Source: Lachnospiraceae bacterium (GTDB taxonomy: Bacteria > Bacillota_A > Clostridia > Lachnospirales > Lachnospiraceae). From it: a DNA stretch of 7,987 bases. The translations under genes were made by a program, and so were the position numbers. The stretch covers positions 1-7,987 of the forward strand of contig JAFZKM010000323.1 in assembly GCA_017553665.1 (NCBI GenBank), read 5' to 3'. Positions 1 to 6,506 of the stretch are shown piece after piece. Under the pieces are notes generated by a model. It was given only the letters and a program-made list of their open reading frames with translations, was not told the DNA's origin and made no database searches. Each line of letters starts with the position of its first letter. The stretch's first letter is position 1.

Positions 1-20
1 GATGCAAGGGGAGGAATTTT

Positions 21-725
21 ATGAATGTTACTTTTATTGTAGCTTTAGTTGTCATAATTGGTCTCACTGTTCTGGGATATGTGCGCGGCCTCATCAAGTC
101 CGTGTGGCATCTGGCGGGGGCGATCATTATCATTGCGCTGACATTGATGCTTGCGCCTACGACCGCGAAGATACTGAATAATAACGAGAAGATCAGATCG
201 AAGGTCTATGAGAAGGTTAAAGAGACGATAAAGCTGCCTGAGGACGGTTTTGTGAGTCAGGACAAGATCGACGATAAGATCGAGGATATGAACCTTCCCG
301 CGGCGATCGAGGAGATGTTCAAGAAATATGTCAATGAAAAGGGTGACAGCGTAGAGAAGGCGCAGAAGGATATGGTCGAGACCTTTTACGATAAGGCTGC
401 GACCACAGTTATCACGGGATGTGCTTATGTTATCACGCTGATACTCGTGATCATCCTTTCGGCGATCGCGGTATGGCTGCTTGACAAGTTCTTTCAGCTT
501 CCGGGCCTCAACGCTGTCAACAAGATCGGCGGCCTGATCATCGGACTGGTTGAAGGCGTGATCATTGTTTGGGCTTTCTGCGGCCTTATATCCGTATTCG
601 CGGCGACTGAGACCGGCGCGACGATCATCGGACAGATACAGGAGAACCCGCTGCTCAACTATTTCTATGAGCACAATCTTATTTCAACCGTAATCTCGGC
701 TAAGCTTATGCTTTCCGCAAAATAA
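21..725 (+). CDS. CvpA-family integral membrane protein
   Basis: This 234-residue protein has the layout of the CvpA family (colicin V production protein type), whose biochemical role is poorly defined. Four membrane segments are visible at about residues 2-20, 29-46, 131-156 and 168-193. Segments 2 and 3 are separated by a charged, probably helical loop (about 50-128) that is longer than in the minimal family members. Family-like features are YVRGLIKS at 20-27 after the first segment, LNAVNKIGGLIIG at 163-175 entering the last one, and a C-terminal stretch ending near YFYEHNLI (214-221). The ATG is set by a strong Shine-Dalgarno site, GGGGAGGA at 8-15. The next gene starts 12 bases downstream, with its ribosome binding site touching this stop codon, so the two are probably co-transcribed. 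The family call is fairly sure; the function is unknown. CvpA proteins often sit beside envelope genes, which fits the downstream ExbB/ExbD-like genes. Confidence 0.82.
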   Translation: MNVTFIVALVVIIGLTVLGYVRGLIKSVWHLAGAIIIIALTLMLAPTTAKILNNNEKIRSKVYEKVKETIKLPEDGFVSQDKIDDKIEDMNLPAAIEEMFKKYVNEKGDSVEKAQKDMVETFYDKAATTVITGCAYVITLILVIILSAIAVWLLDKFFQLPGLNAVNKIGGLIIGLVEGVIIVWAFCGLISVFAATETGATIIGQIQENPLLNYFYEHNLISTVISAKLMLSAK

Positions 726-731
726 AGGAGG
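724..731 (+). promoter_or_regulatory. Strong ribosome binding site that fixes a TTG start
   Basis: AAAGGAGG at 724-731 overlaps the TAA of the CvpA-family gene and lies six bases before TTG at 738. The near-perfect match to the anti-Shine-Dalgarno sequence and the ideal spacing make TTG the start of the AIM24-family gene, and suggest its translation is coupled to that of the gene before. Confidence 0.8.
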
Positions 732-737
732 CATTCC

Positions 738-1556
738 TTGATCAGATCGGATCTGCTTAACGATACGCCGCTGCGCCGGAAGACCGAAACGCGCGGATGC
801 TTTTCAGTATACGAATACGAGCATGATGTCTCGGTAAATGAGTACAGCGCGATGATGGCTTATTTCGCGTCACAGATGAACGTGAGAAAGCGTCAGGTCA
901 TTGCGAAGCTTGAGAATTCAGCCGTTATCCTGCAGGCAGGCGCCATGCAGATGATGATGGGCGCGGTAGAGTCCACCACGGATCTAAAGGGCGCGGGAGA
1001 CTTCTTCAAGAAAGTCGTCGGAAGCACCGTGACCGGTGAGACAGCGATAAAGCCGCGATTCTCCGGCAACGGGGCAGTGGTCCTCGAACCGACCTACAAA
1101 TATGTGATCCTTGAGGATCTCTCTGAGTGGGACGGCAAGCTGGTAATTGAGGACGGCATGTTCCTGGCATGCGAAGATGGCATAGAGCTGTCCGTAGCGG
1201 CCAGAAATACCGTTTCCTCGGCTCTGCTCGGAGGAGAAGGTCTGTTCAATACCAGACTCTCCGGAAAGGGCATTGTGGCCCTTGAGAGCCGCGTGCCGCG
1301 TGAGGAACTGATAACGGTCGAACTGAAGGACGATGTGCTGAAGATCGACGGAAGCATGGCCGTGGCATGGTCCGACGGGCTGAGATTCACCGTAGAGCGT
1401 ACCACAAAGACGCTGATCGGTTCCGCCGTATCGAAGGAAGGTCTGGTCAATGTATACAGAGGCACCGGAAGAGTTCTGGTTGCGCCGGTAGATACCATGA
1501 TGTGGGATCCTTCGGTGCTGCTGCCCACAAAGGCGCCGACCAAAGGCAAAGGATAA
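738..1556 (+). CDS. AIM24-family protein (TTG start)
   Basis: This 272-residue protein matches the AIM24 / TIGR00266 pattern. It has no signal peptide or membrane helix, and it contains a beta-rich core with glycines at regular turns. Recognisable pieces are ILQAGAMQMMMG (64-75), the repeated turn segments beginning ETAIKPRFSGNG (101-112), EGLFNTRLSGKG (167-178) and EGLVNVYRGTG (234-244), and LKIDGSMAVAWSDGL (201-215). The three similar segments suggest an internally repeated beta fold. A lysine-rich tail (PTKAPTKGKG) ends the protein. Bacterial AIM24 proteins have no settled molecular function; the yeast namesake is a mitochondrial inner-membrane-associated protein. TTG is chosen because of the ideal Shine-Dalgarno site at 724-731. 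The gene sits 12 bases after the CvpA-family gene and 56 bases before the ExbB-like gene, so a role at the membrane with these neighbours is plausible but only inferred. The family call is strong. Confidence 0.85.
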   Translation: MIRSDLLNDTPLRRKTETRGCFSVYEYEHDVSVNEYSAMMAYFASQMNVRKRQVIAKLENSAVILQAGAMQMMMGAVESTTDLKGAGDFFKKVVGSTVTGETAIKPRFSGNGAVVLEPTYKYVILEDLSEWDGKLVIEDGMFLACEDGIELSVAARNTVSSALLGGEGLFNTRLSGKGIVALESRVPREELITVELKDDVLKIDGSMAVAWSDGLRFTVERTTKTLIGSAVSKEGLVNVYRGTGRVLVAPVDTMMWDPSVLLPTKAPTKGKG

Positions 1557-1612
1557 GCTTTTGATAAAGATTTTGTCGTTCGCTTGAACGGAACGGCAGG
1601 AATGGAGATATT

Positions 1613-2176
1613 ATGAAGGCAATCTGGGAACTGTGTTTCGGAGATGTTTCGAGCATCATATTCAATGTGATCATCATTGCGGCCGGCGTGATCATAATCC
1701 TGCAGCTGGCAGCGAGAAAAAAGGAGCTTGAGGCTGGACTTACCCAGCTGAGAAAGACTTTTCAGATCAAGCACAAGAAGTATACGACCGATGCGGAAGG
1801 TCTGCCTACGATCTCATCCGATTCGGGATATATCGATGAGGAAGACGTGCTGGCCATGAAGCGCCGCTTTGAAGAACAGTGCGCGGGAGTCGACACTCTG
1901 GTACAGCTGATACCCGTATTCCCTTCATTGGGAATTCTGGGAACCGTCGTGGGTCTGATGATGCAGATCAGCGCGGAGGGCATTGAGGGCATGACCGGAG
2001 CGATCGCTACGGCGCTCTCTTCAACGCTTTTCGCTCTTATCATGACCATCATTCTTAAGGCGTACACCGCGCTCAGGGTTTCGAGAACGATCAACGAGAC
2101 CGAGATCGAGTTCGCGGACAATGACAGATATCACCAGGAGTTTATTGAACTCAGAAAGCAGCATACAAAGGCGTGA
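1613..2176 (+). CDS. MotA/TolQ/ExbB-type proton channel protein
   Basis: This 187-residue protein is a small member of the MotA/TolQ/ExbB proton-channel family. These form the channel subunit of ion-driven motors that pair with an ExbD/TolR/MotB partner. Membrane segments lie at about 13-33, 97-119 and 130-152, giving the three-helix ExbB topology, with a charged cytoplasmic loop (34-95) between the first two. The hallmark is PVFPSLGILGTVVGLM at 101-116, followed by AIATALSSTLFALI at 130-143. Thr111 and Thr138 fall where ExbB and TolQ carry polar residues facing the proton path. It lacks the long cytoplasmic domain of flagellar MotA and the long tail of ZorA. The ATG has a GGAG at 1604-1607, five bases upstream. 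The partner gene starts four bases after the stop, typical of co-translated ExbB/ExbD pairs. The family is confident; what the channel powers is unknown, since no TonB or Tol gene is nearby. Confidence 0.88.
   Translation: MKAIWELCFGDVSSIIFNVIIIAAGVIIILQLAARKKELEAGLTQLRKTFQIKHKKYTTDAEGLPTISSDSGYIDEEDVLAMKRRFEEQCAGVDTLVQLIPVFPSLGILGTVVGLMMQISAEGIEGMTGAIATALSSTLFALIMTIILKAYTALRVSRTINETEIEFADNDRYHQEFIELRKQHTKA
2167..2176 (+). promoter_or_regulatory. Ribosome binding site deciding the ExbD-like start
   Basis: AAAGGCGTGA overlaps the stop codon of the ExbB-like gene and ends four bases before ATG at 2181. It differs from the ideal AAAGGAGGTGA by a lost base and supports starting the ExbD-like gene here, with translation coupled to its channel partner. 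Confidence 0.55.
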
Positions 2177-2180
2177 ACAT

Positions 2181-2741
2181 ATGAGAAACAGACATTCCAA
2201 AACAGATTTTGTCATAGACCTGACGTCACTGCTCGATGTTATCTTCATCGTGCTGCTCATCGTTATGTGCGGACAGAAGCTTCTTTCCGACGATACGAAA
2301 GAAGCGGCGGCAAAGGCTGAAGAGATGATCGAAGCGGCCGACGCGAGCATGAGAGAGTCAGACGCGCTGCAGGAGTATTACAGGCAGCACACCGAGGCCT
2401 TCGAGAATACCGAGCAGTACGTGAGATTCGTGGACGTTGTGGCATATTTTGATTCATCGACGAGGATCTCGGACAGGACCGTGATAGTAACGGCGGGAAT
2501 GGATGAAGGCACCGAGCTGGTAAAGATCCCCGTGACGGCGGCCAATGAGAAAGAGGGCTACGAGGCGCTCCAGAAGTATCTGACCGGCATCATAAACGAG
2601 GTCAATAACGGCGGCGCGCCCGTTCCGGTAATCCTTTCGCTGAACCGCGGAGACGACAGCATCCTTTACAGAGATGAGACAGCCATTTCAAATATATTTG
2701 AGTATCTCGCGTCTCAGTATGACAACGTATTTACAAGGTAA
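2181..2741 (+). CDS. ExbD/TolR-like partner of the proton channel
   Basis: This 186-residue protein has the layout of ExbD/TolR: a short basic cytoplasmic tail (MRNRHSK), one membrane helix (about 11-31), and an outer domain. The segment VIDLTSLLDVIFIVLL (11-26) carries Asp19 in the position of the proton-carrying aspartate of ExbD and TolR. Residues 36-75 are alanine- and glutamate-rich and probably form a coiled coil. The region 97-183 alternates strands and helices like the ExbD periplasmic domain, with VPVILSLNRGDDS (148-160) and YRDETAISNIFEYL (163-176) near the expected third strand and last helix. The start at 2181 is preferred over an in-frame ATG at 2121. It follows AAAGGCGTGA (2167-2176), it comes just after the previous stop, and the 20 extra residues from 2121 are hydrophilic, overlap the ExbB-like gene and have no ribosome binding site. 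It would work as a 5:2-type complex with the preceding product, by analogy to ExbB/ExbD. Confidence 0.8.
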   Translation: MRNRHSKTDFVIDLTSLLDVIFIVLLIVMCGQKLLSDDTKEAAAKAEEMIEAADASMRESDALQEYYRQHTEAFENTEQYVRFVDVVAYFDSSTRISDRTVIVTAGMDEGTELVKIPVTAANEKEGYEALQKYLTGIINEVNNGGAPVPVILSLNRGDDSILYRDETAISNIFEYLASQYDNVFTR

Positions 2742-2749
2742 GATCATTT

Positions 2750-3256
2750 ATGGATAAACCTCTTATTACACTTATCATCCTGATCGTTATGCTCACACTG
2801 CTGATATATGTGAGCGTCAGGAATCCCGCTAAGAATCCGCTGACGAGGCTGATCAGGATCATTTTGTTCCTCGGGCTCGTCATTGCGATAGTGATCATAG
2901 CCGTGAAGGAATACGGACCGAACGGAAAGAATCCCATCTTCTCGGAGGCCGGAAGGGGCGAGCACGAAGGGCAGGACGACAAACAGTCATCGCCGGGTGC
3001 CAGCGCCGAACAGGGCGGCGTGGTCTATGTCGAGGTGACCGTAAAGAGCTTTGAAGTAAGCTTTAACGGCGCTTCGTACGACTGCAGCGACGGCAGCTTC
3101 GAGAAGGCCGACGCGGCGCTTAAGGAAATGACGGAAGGCGGCAGAGCGTTCAGGCTTATTGACGATTACGCAGTTTCGTCGGTTTACCATCATGTAAAAG
3201 ACTTGCTGGCCGGAGAAGGCGCTTCGGTCGAGGAAATAAAGTTCGGACAGGAATGA
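2750..3256 (+). CDS. Membrane protein with diverged ExbD-like outer domain
   Basis: I do not recognise this 168-residue protein as a named family. Two hydrophobic helices (about 4-23 and 33-53) are joined by a short basic loop (SVRNPAKNPLTRL). A low-complexity charged linker (about 57-90, rich in Gly, Glu, Ser, Gln) follows, then a compact domain (93-166). That domain runs strand, strand, helix, strand, helix, strand: VEVTVKSFEVSFNG (94-107), a helix around 117-128, AFRLIDDYAVSSVYHHV (133-149), and a last strand VEEIKF (160-165). This order, and the DDYA...V segment entering the second helix, resemble the ExbD/TolR periplasmic domain (compare its usual ADKDVPY...V stretch). The two-helix anchor is unlike classic ExbD, and neither helix carries an obvious central Asp. 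The gene starts eight bases after the ExbD-like gene, with AAGGTAAG at 2735-2742 overlapping that stop. The gene call is good; the ExbD relationship is inferred from pattern only. Confidence 0.72.
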   Translation: MDKPLITLIILIVMLTLLIYVSVRNPAKNPLTRLIRIILFLGLVIAIVIIAVKEYGPNGKNPIFSEAGRGEHEGQDDKQSSPGASAEQGGVVYVEVTVKSFEVSFNGASYDCSDGSFEKADAALKEMTEGGRAFRLIDDYAVSSVYHHVKDLLAGEGASVEEIKFGQE

Positions 3257-3291
3257 GCCTGTAAAATACAACAGAAAGGCAGGGGATACGC

Positions 3292-3828
3292 GTGAAAAGA
3301 AAATACTGTATATTATTGGCGTGTGTTCTCTGCGCGATGCTGCTCACGGGCTCGATCTTCAGGGAAGCTAAGATCATTACTTACAACGGAGAGCCGCTGA
3401 TCGATCTTGATGAGCTGATCCACAGCAACGAGACCGGCCAGGAGGGAAGCGACGACGCAGGTGCTTATGTTACGCCTGTTCCCAAACCCGGAACCGGCGA
3501 AGAAGATCCGAATAAGCCTGACCCGCAGAAGACCGATATCGTTGAAACCGACGGCAGATTTGTGATCGAGATCTATAATAACGAGATCAGGGCGGGAGGC
3601 AAATCCTTTGCTTACGACAAGGCAACGAACTCGCTTAAGGAGAGGTCGATACAGGTACTTGACGAGGTGTTTAAGGATATCGCGGATAAGGAGATAGTGA
3701 TCGTCGGTGATTACGCCGAAGCCCACACGCTGCGCTTTACGGTTTCTTATATCCTTGAGAGATTTTCGGATTCGGCAGTGATAAAATATGAGCCTGAATT
3801 CGACAAGAACTGGGGGGTGAGCAGATGA
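3292..3828 (+). CDS. Membrane-anchored protein with ExbD-like outer domain (GTG start)
   Basis: This 178-residue protein begins with a basic tip and a hydrophobic stretch (about 5-23) that is either a signal peptide or an uncleaved anchor. A spacer follows, with a Pro- and Thr-rich part (60-82, including TPVPKPGTGEEDPNKP), and then a folded region (89-168). That region contains FVIEIYNNEIRAGGKSF (90-106), a helix near 114-130, KEIVIVGDYAEAHTLRFTV (133-151) and a final strand AVIKYEP (162-168). The order matches the outer domain of the preceding gene and of ExbD; both share a D-Y-A segment followed by an amphipathic helix. It therefore looks like a third ExbD-type module in the run. GTG at 3292 is chosen because AGGGGA (3281-3286) lies five bases upstream. 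The stop overlaps the next start by four bases (ATGA at 3825-3828), so the two are translationally coupled. No confident lipobox is present. The function is unknown. Confidence 0.7.
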   Translation: MKRKYCILLACVLCAMLLTGSIFREAKIITYNGEPLIDLDELIHSNETGQEGSDDAGAYVTPVPKPGTGEEDPNKPDPQKTDIVETDGRFVIEIYNNEIRAGGKSFAYDKATNSLKERSIQVLDEVFKDIADKEIVIVGDYAEAHTLRFTVSYILERFSDSAVIKYEPEFDKNWGVSR

Positions 3829-4829
3829 CACGGTTTGTTAAAAAGTCCGCGGCATTCATGCTGGTCTTTGTCATGCTGCTAGGCCTTATGACGACGAACG
3901 CCTCCGGATACAGCGGTATCGCGCTGGATGTTGAGGATACAAGGGTGTACCAGAGTACAACCGCCAATAAGCTCCTGGAGGCCTTTCTTTCGAATGCTTC
4001 CCGCGCGCAGAATACCTATGACGGTCATTATATGGTAGTCTACGCGAAGCTGACCGGAAAAGAAGGCAGCAATAAAGTGTTTTATATACGTGACAATGAC
4101 AATGACTACAGCAGGCACATCAAATGCACTTCCTCAAATGCTCTTTATCAGCTTTCGGGCATTGCGATAGGAGATACGGTAAGAGTTTTCGGAAAGATCG
4201 ATATCACGGACAATTTCTTTTCGACAGATATAACGATAAAAGCGGATAAGATCGAGACCACCGGCATGACGACGGCATCGGAAAGATCTTACATGACGGC
4301 TAACGGAGTCTGGATCGATAAGATATCGATGCTCAGCAGGAACATAGAGGGGAAGTTTTCGTACAAAATACCTTCGGGATGGTCGACGGTAGAGCATGAG
4401 CTTCCGAACGTTCCCGGATACCAGTATAAACTGAACGATCTGACGGGAGACGGGATAGCGGAGAGCCTGTTCGTTTTCTATGTGGATGAGAGCTATCTGG
4501 AGAAGCCGACCGATATATCGAGCATCAGTAAGGTAAGAAAAGCAATTGTCGAGAATATACTCTGCAACAAAAACCTGACGATGTACAGTTCGTATATCCC
4601 TCTTTTTGACAGGGATATAGAGATCACGAAGAAATCGACCGATTACGCGTCGTTCACCTATTACACGGGCAGTTATACGGAGCGAAACATCAACAGATAT
4701 AACCACAGAGTTGAGTTCGCGTTCATTGAAAATGACAGAAAAGACGGCGTCTGCGCGATCCTTTATGTCTACAACAACGCTGTCCACAAGGATGAGATAC
4801 ATCTTATGATGAGGATGCTCGCAGATTGA
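3825..4829 (+). CDS. Secreted protein with OB-fold-like domain
   Basis: This 334-residue protein has a clear signal peptide: a basic start (TRFVKKS), a hydrophobic core at 9-22, and a likely cleavage site near NASG (25-28). The mature part begins with a helix (43-62). An approximately 80-residue beta-rich segment (64-146) follows the pattern of OB-fold, tRNA_anti-like exported domains: HYMVVYAKLTG (68-78), VFYIRDND (85-92), a cysteine-containing strand (HIKCTSS, 98-104), and IAIGDTVRVFGKID (113-126). The second half (150-334) is an unrecognised alpha/beta domain with FSYKIPSGWSTVEHEL (178-193) and IAESLFVFYVDES (211-223), a pattern seen in exported domains that start with an amphipathic strand. 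The start overlaps the previous gene, with GGGGGGTGA at 3812-3820 as ribosome binding site. It acts outside the membrane and may be the load or ligand-binding partner of the ExbB/ExbD-like complex, but this is inference. Confidence 0.72.
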   Translation: MTRFVKKSAAFMLVFVMLLGLMTTNASGYSGIALDVEDTRVYQSTTANKLLEAFLSNASRAQNTYDGHYMVVYAKLTGKEGSNKVFYIRDNDNDYSRHIKCTSSNALYQLSGIAIGDTVRVFGKIDITDNFFSTDITIKADKIETTGMTTASERSYMTANGVWIDKISMLSRNIEGKFSYKIPSGWSTVEHELPNVPGYQYKLNDLTGDGIAESLFVFYVDESYLEKPTDISSISKVRKAIVENILCNKNLTMYSSYIPLFDRDIEITKKSTDYASFTYYTGSYTERNINRYNHRVEFAFIENDRKDGVCAILYVYNNAVHKDEIHLMMRMLAD

Positions 4830-4837
4830 AAAACCGC

Positions 4838-4866
4838 TTGACATCAATATTCATATTTTATAAAAT
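4838..4866 (+). promoter_or_regulatory. Sigma-70-type promoter of rny
   Basis: TTGACA at 4838-4843 and TAAAAT at 4861-4866 are separated by exactly 17 bases. The -35 box is a full consensus match and the -10 box matches five of six. The region around and after it is AT-rich. Transcription would start near 4872-4874, leaving a leader of about 55 bases. The -35 box begins eight bases after the stop codon of the secreted-protein gene. Confidence 0.82.
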
Positions 4867-4872
4867 TATACT

Positions 4873-4892
4873 GTTGTAGTGTGAACTGCAAC
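4873..4892 (+). promoter_or_regulatory. Predicted 5'-end hairpin in rny leader, GNRA loop
   Basis: GTTGTAGT (4873-4880) can pair with ACTGCAAC (4885-4892) as eight pairs including one G-U, closing a GTGA loop that fits the stable GNRA class. The predicted transcript start falls at or next to the first base of this stem, so the RNA would begin with a hairpin. Such 5' structures can protect mRNAs from decay. A T-run (4905-4911) follows 12 bases later, which is too far for a standard terminator. Confidence 0.45.
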
Positions 4893-4912
4893 CACAATTT
4901 AATATTTTTTTC

Positions 4913-4925
4913 AGGAGGTGCTCCT
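4913..4925 (+). promoter_or_regulatory. rny ribosome binding site within an inverted repeat
   Basis: AGGAGGTG at 4913-4920 is a near-perfect Shine-Dalgarno site, seven bases before the ATG at 4928. AGGAG (4913-4917) is complementary to CTCCT (4921-4925) across a three-base GTG spacer, so the site could fold on itself. Five pairs with a tight loop is marginal stability; an effect on translation is possible but unproven. Confidence 0.5.
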
Positions 4926-4927
4926 AA

Positions 4928-6490
4928 ATGGCAGCTTATATTGCAATAGGCGCACTTATTGGACTTCTTGTGGGCGGAGTTATCGCCTGGATCATTTCCG
5001 CGAAGAACGCGGTTAAGAAAAAGATTCAGGCTGATGAGGCTACCATCGGTTCTGCGGAGAGCAGGGCGAAGGAGATCATCGACGAAGCCAACAAGGCAGC
5101 TGAAGCCAGTAAGCGTGAAGCTCTGGTTGAGGTTAAGGAAGAGTCGATCCGTGCCAAAAAGGAACTTGATCGCGAGACCAAGGAACGCAAGGCAGAGGTT
5201 CAGCATTACGAACAGCGTGTGCTGAAGAAGGAAGAGACACTTGACCGCAAGATAGAGCAGAATGAAAAGAAAGAAGCCAGGATCGCAGCCAAGGAGCTTG
5301 AACTTGATCGCATCAGAGAGGAAATTGAAGCCACTCACGAGAAGCAGGTTCAGGAACTTGAGAAGATCTCGGGACTGACCTCCGAACAAGCTAAGGAATA
5401 TCTTATTAAAACTGTTGAAGATGACGTAAAGCATGAAACAGCCGTATTGATCAAGGATCTGGAGCAGAAAGCGAAGGAAGAGGCCGATAAAAAGGCCAGG
5501 GAGCTTATCATTAATGCCATCCAGAAGACGGCAGCCGATCATGTGGCAGAAGCTACTATCACTGTAGTACAGCTGCCCAGCGATGAGATGAAGGGACGCA
5601 TCATCGGTCGTGAGGGACGCAATATCCGTACACTCGAGACCATGACGGGCGTTGACCTGATCATCGATGATACACCTGAGGCTGTTGTTCTTTCGGCATT
5701 TGATCCCGTCCGTCGTGAGATTGCCAGGATCGCGCTCGAGAGACTTATCGTCGATGGCCGTATTCATCCGGCCAGGATCGAGGAAATGGTCGAGAAGGCA
5801 CAGAAGGAAGTTGAACAGACCATCCGTGAGGCCGGTGAATCCGCTCTCATCGAGACAGGCGTTCACAATCTCCATCCTGAGCTCGTAAGGCTTCTCGGTA
5901 AGATGAAGTTCAGAACCAGCTACGGTCAGAACGCGTTAAAGCATTCGATCGAGGTTGCGCTTCTTGCGGGACACCTTGCAGGCGAACTCGGACTCGATGT
6001 AAGACTTGCGAAGCGTGCGGGACTCCTGCATGATATCGGTAAGTCGATCGACCAGGAGATGGAAGGCACGCATGTACAGATCGGTGTTGATCTCTGCCGT
6101 AAGTATAAGGAGTCGAATATCGTCATTAACGCTGTTGAGGCGCATCACGGCGATGTCGAGTTCCAGTCGCTTATCGCATGCGTTGTCCAGGCCGCAGATA
6201 CTATCTCGGCAGCACGTCCCGGCGCACGCCGCGAGACGCTTGAGACTTATACCAGCAGATTAAAGCAGTTAGAAGATATTACAAATGGCTTCAAAGGGGT
6301 CGAAAAGGCCTACGCTATCCAGGCGGGTAGAGAGGTACGCGTTATGGTCGTTCCCGAGCAGGTTAACGATGACGAGATGGTACTTATGGCTCGCGATATC
6401 TCGAAGAAGATCGAGGAAGAGCTTGAGTATCCCGGCCAGATCAAGGTTAATGTCATCCGTGAGAGCAGGGTAACGGATTACGCAAAATAA
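4928..6490 (+). CDS. rny: Ribonuclease Y
   Basis: RNase Y is a membrane-anchored endoribonuclease that starts mRNA decay and processing in many Firmicutes, where it serves as the scaffold of the RNA degradosome-like network. This 520-residue protein has the standard length and order. An N-terminal membrane helix (about 5-24) is followed by a long charged coiled coil (about 28-200), a KH RNA-binding domain with [12 protein letters not shown] at 223-234, and an HD hydrolase domain. Metal-binding HD residues are visible: His339 (ALKHSIEVA), His368-Asp369 (LLHDIGKS) and Asp424 (AADTIS), with His406-His407 between them. No key motif is missing. The start is fixed by the strong ribosome binding site at 4913-4920. 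The gene has its own promoter at 4838-4866 and uses CGT and CGC arginine codons more than the operon before it, consistent with higher expression. It is followed by a perfect inverted repeat at 6507-6541. Identification is very secure. Confidence 0.97.
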   Translation: MAAYIAIGALIGLLVGGVIAWIISAKNAVKKKIQADEATIGSAESRAKEIIDEANKAAEASKREALVEVKEESIRAKKELDRETKERKAEVQHYEQRVLKKEETLDRKIEQNEKKEARIAAKELELDRIREEIEATHEKQVQELEKISGLTSEQAKEYLIKTVEDDVKHETAVLIKDLEQKAKEEADKKARELIINAIQKTAADHVAEATITVVQLPSDEMKGRIIGREGRNIRTLETMTGVDLIIDDTPEAVVLSAFDPVRREIARIALERLIVDGRIHPARIEEMVEKAQKEVEQTIREAGESALIETGVHNLHPELVRLLGKMKFRTSYGQNALKHSIEVALLAGHLAGELGLDVRLAKRAGLLHDIGKSIDQEMEGTHVQIGVDLCRKYKESNIVINAVEAHHGDVEFQSLIACVVQAADTISAARPGARRETLETYTSRLKQLEDITNGFKGVEKAYAIQAGREVRVMVVPEQVNDDEMVLMARDISKKIEEELEYPGQIKVNVIRESRVTDYAK

Positions 6491-6506
6491 TTAAATTGAA
6501 AACAGA

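Larger units (their letters stand above)
21..4829 (+). other. Probable seven-gene operon: stator-like membrane complex
   Basis: Seven same-strand genes follow one another with gaps of 12, 56, 4, 8 and 35 bases and one 4-base overlap. No promoter of good quality or intrinsic terminator is seen between them. Several ribosome binding sites overlap the preceding stop codon. The content is CvpA, AIM24, ExbB-like, three ExbD-like proteins and a secreted protein, which points to one envelope function. The 5' promoter lies before the window. The 56-base gap before the ExbB-like gene holds only a small 5-bp hairpin (CGTTC 1577-1581 and GAACG 1586-1590) with no T-run, so it is unlikely to stop transcription. 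Confidence 0.65.

Noticed and set aside
1577..1590. Terminator between the AIM24 and ExbB-like genes
   Set aside because: The stem is only five bases with no T-run after it.
2121..2180. Earlier ATG start for the ExbD-like gene
   Set aside because: It would overlap the ExbB-like gene by 56 bases, has no ribosome binding site and adds a hydrophilic stretch not expected before the membrane helix.
1613..2741. A Zorya anti-phage defence system (ZorA/ZorB)
   Set aside because: The channel protein lacks the long cytoplasmic tail of ZorA, the partner has no peptidoglycan-binding OmpA-like domain as in ZorB, and no helicase or nuclease genes (ZorC, ZorD, ZorE) are present.
1613..2741. Flagellar MotA/MotB stator
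   Set aside because: MotA is longer with four helices and a large cytoplasmic loop, and MotB has an OmpA-like domain. Neither is seen, and no flagellar or chemotaxis gene is nearby.
3292..3350. Lipoprotein signal in the third ExbD-like protein (LLAC at residues 8-11)
   Set aside because: The hydrophobic stretch before this cysteine is too short for a lipoprotein signal, and the hydrophobic part continues past it.
4844..5875. Long minus-strand open frame of 343 residues opposite rny
   Set aside because: It lies wholly antisense to the conserved RNase Y gene, shows no recognisable domain, and is best explained as a shadow of biased codon use.
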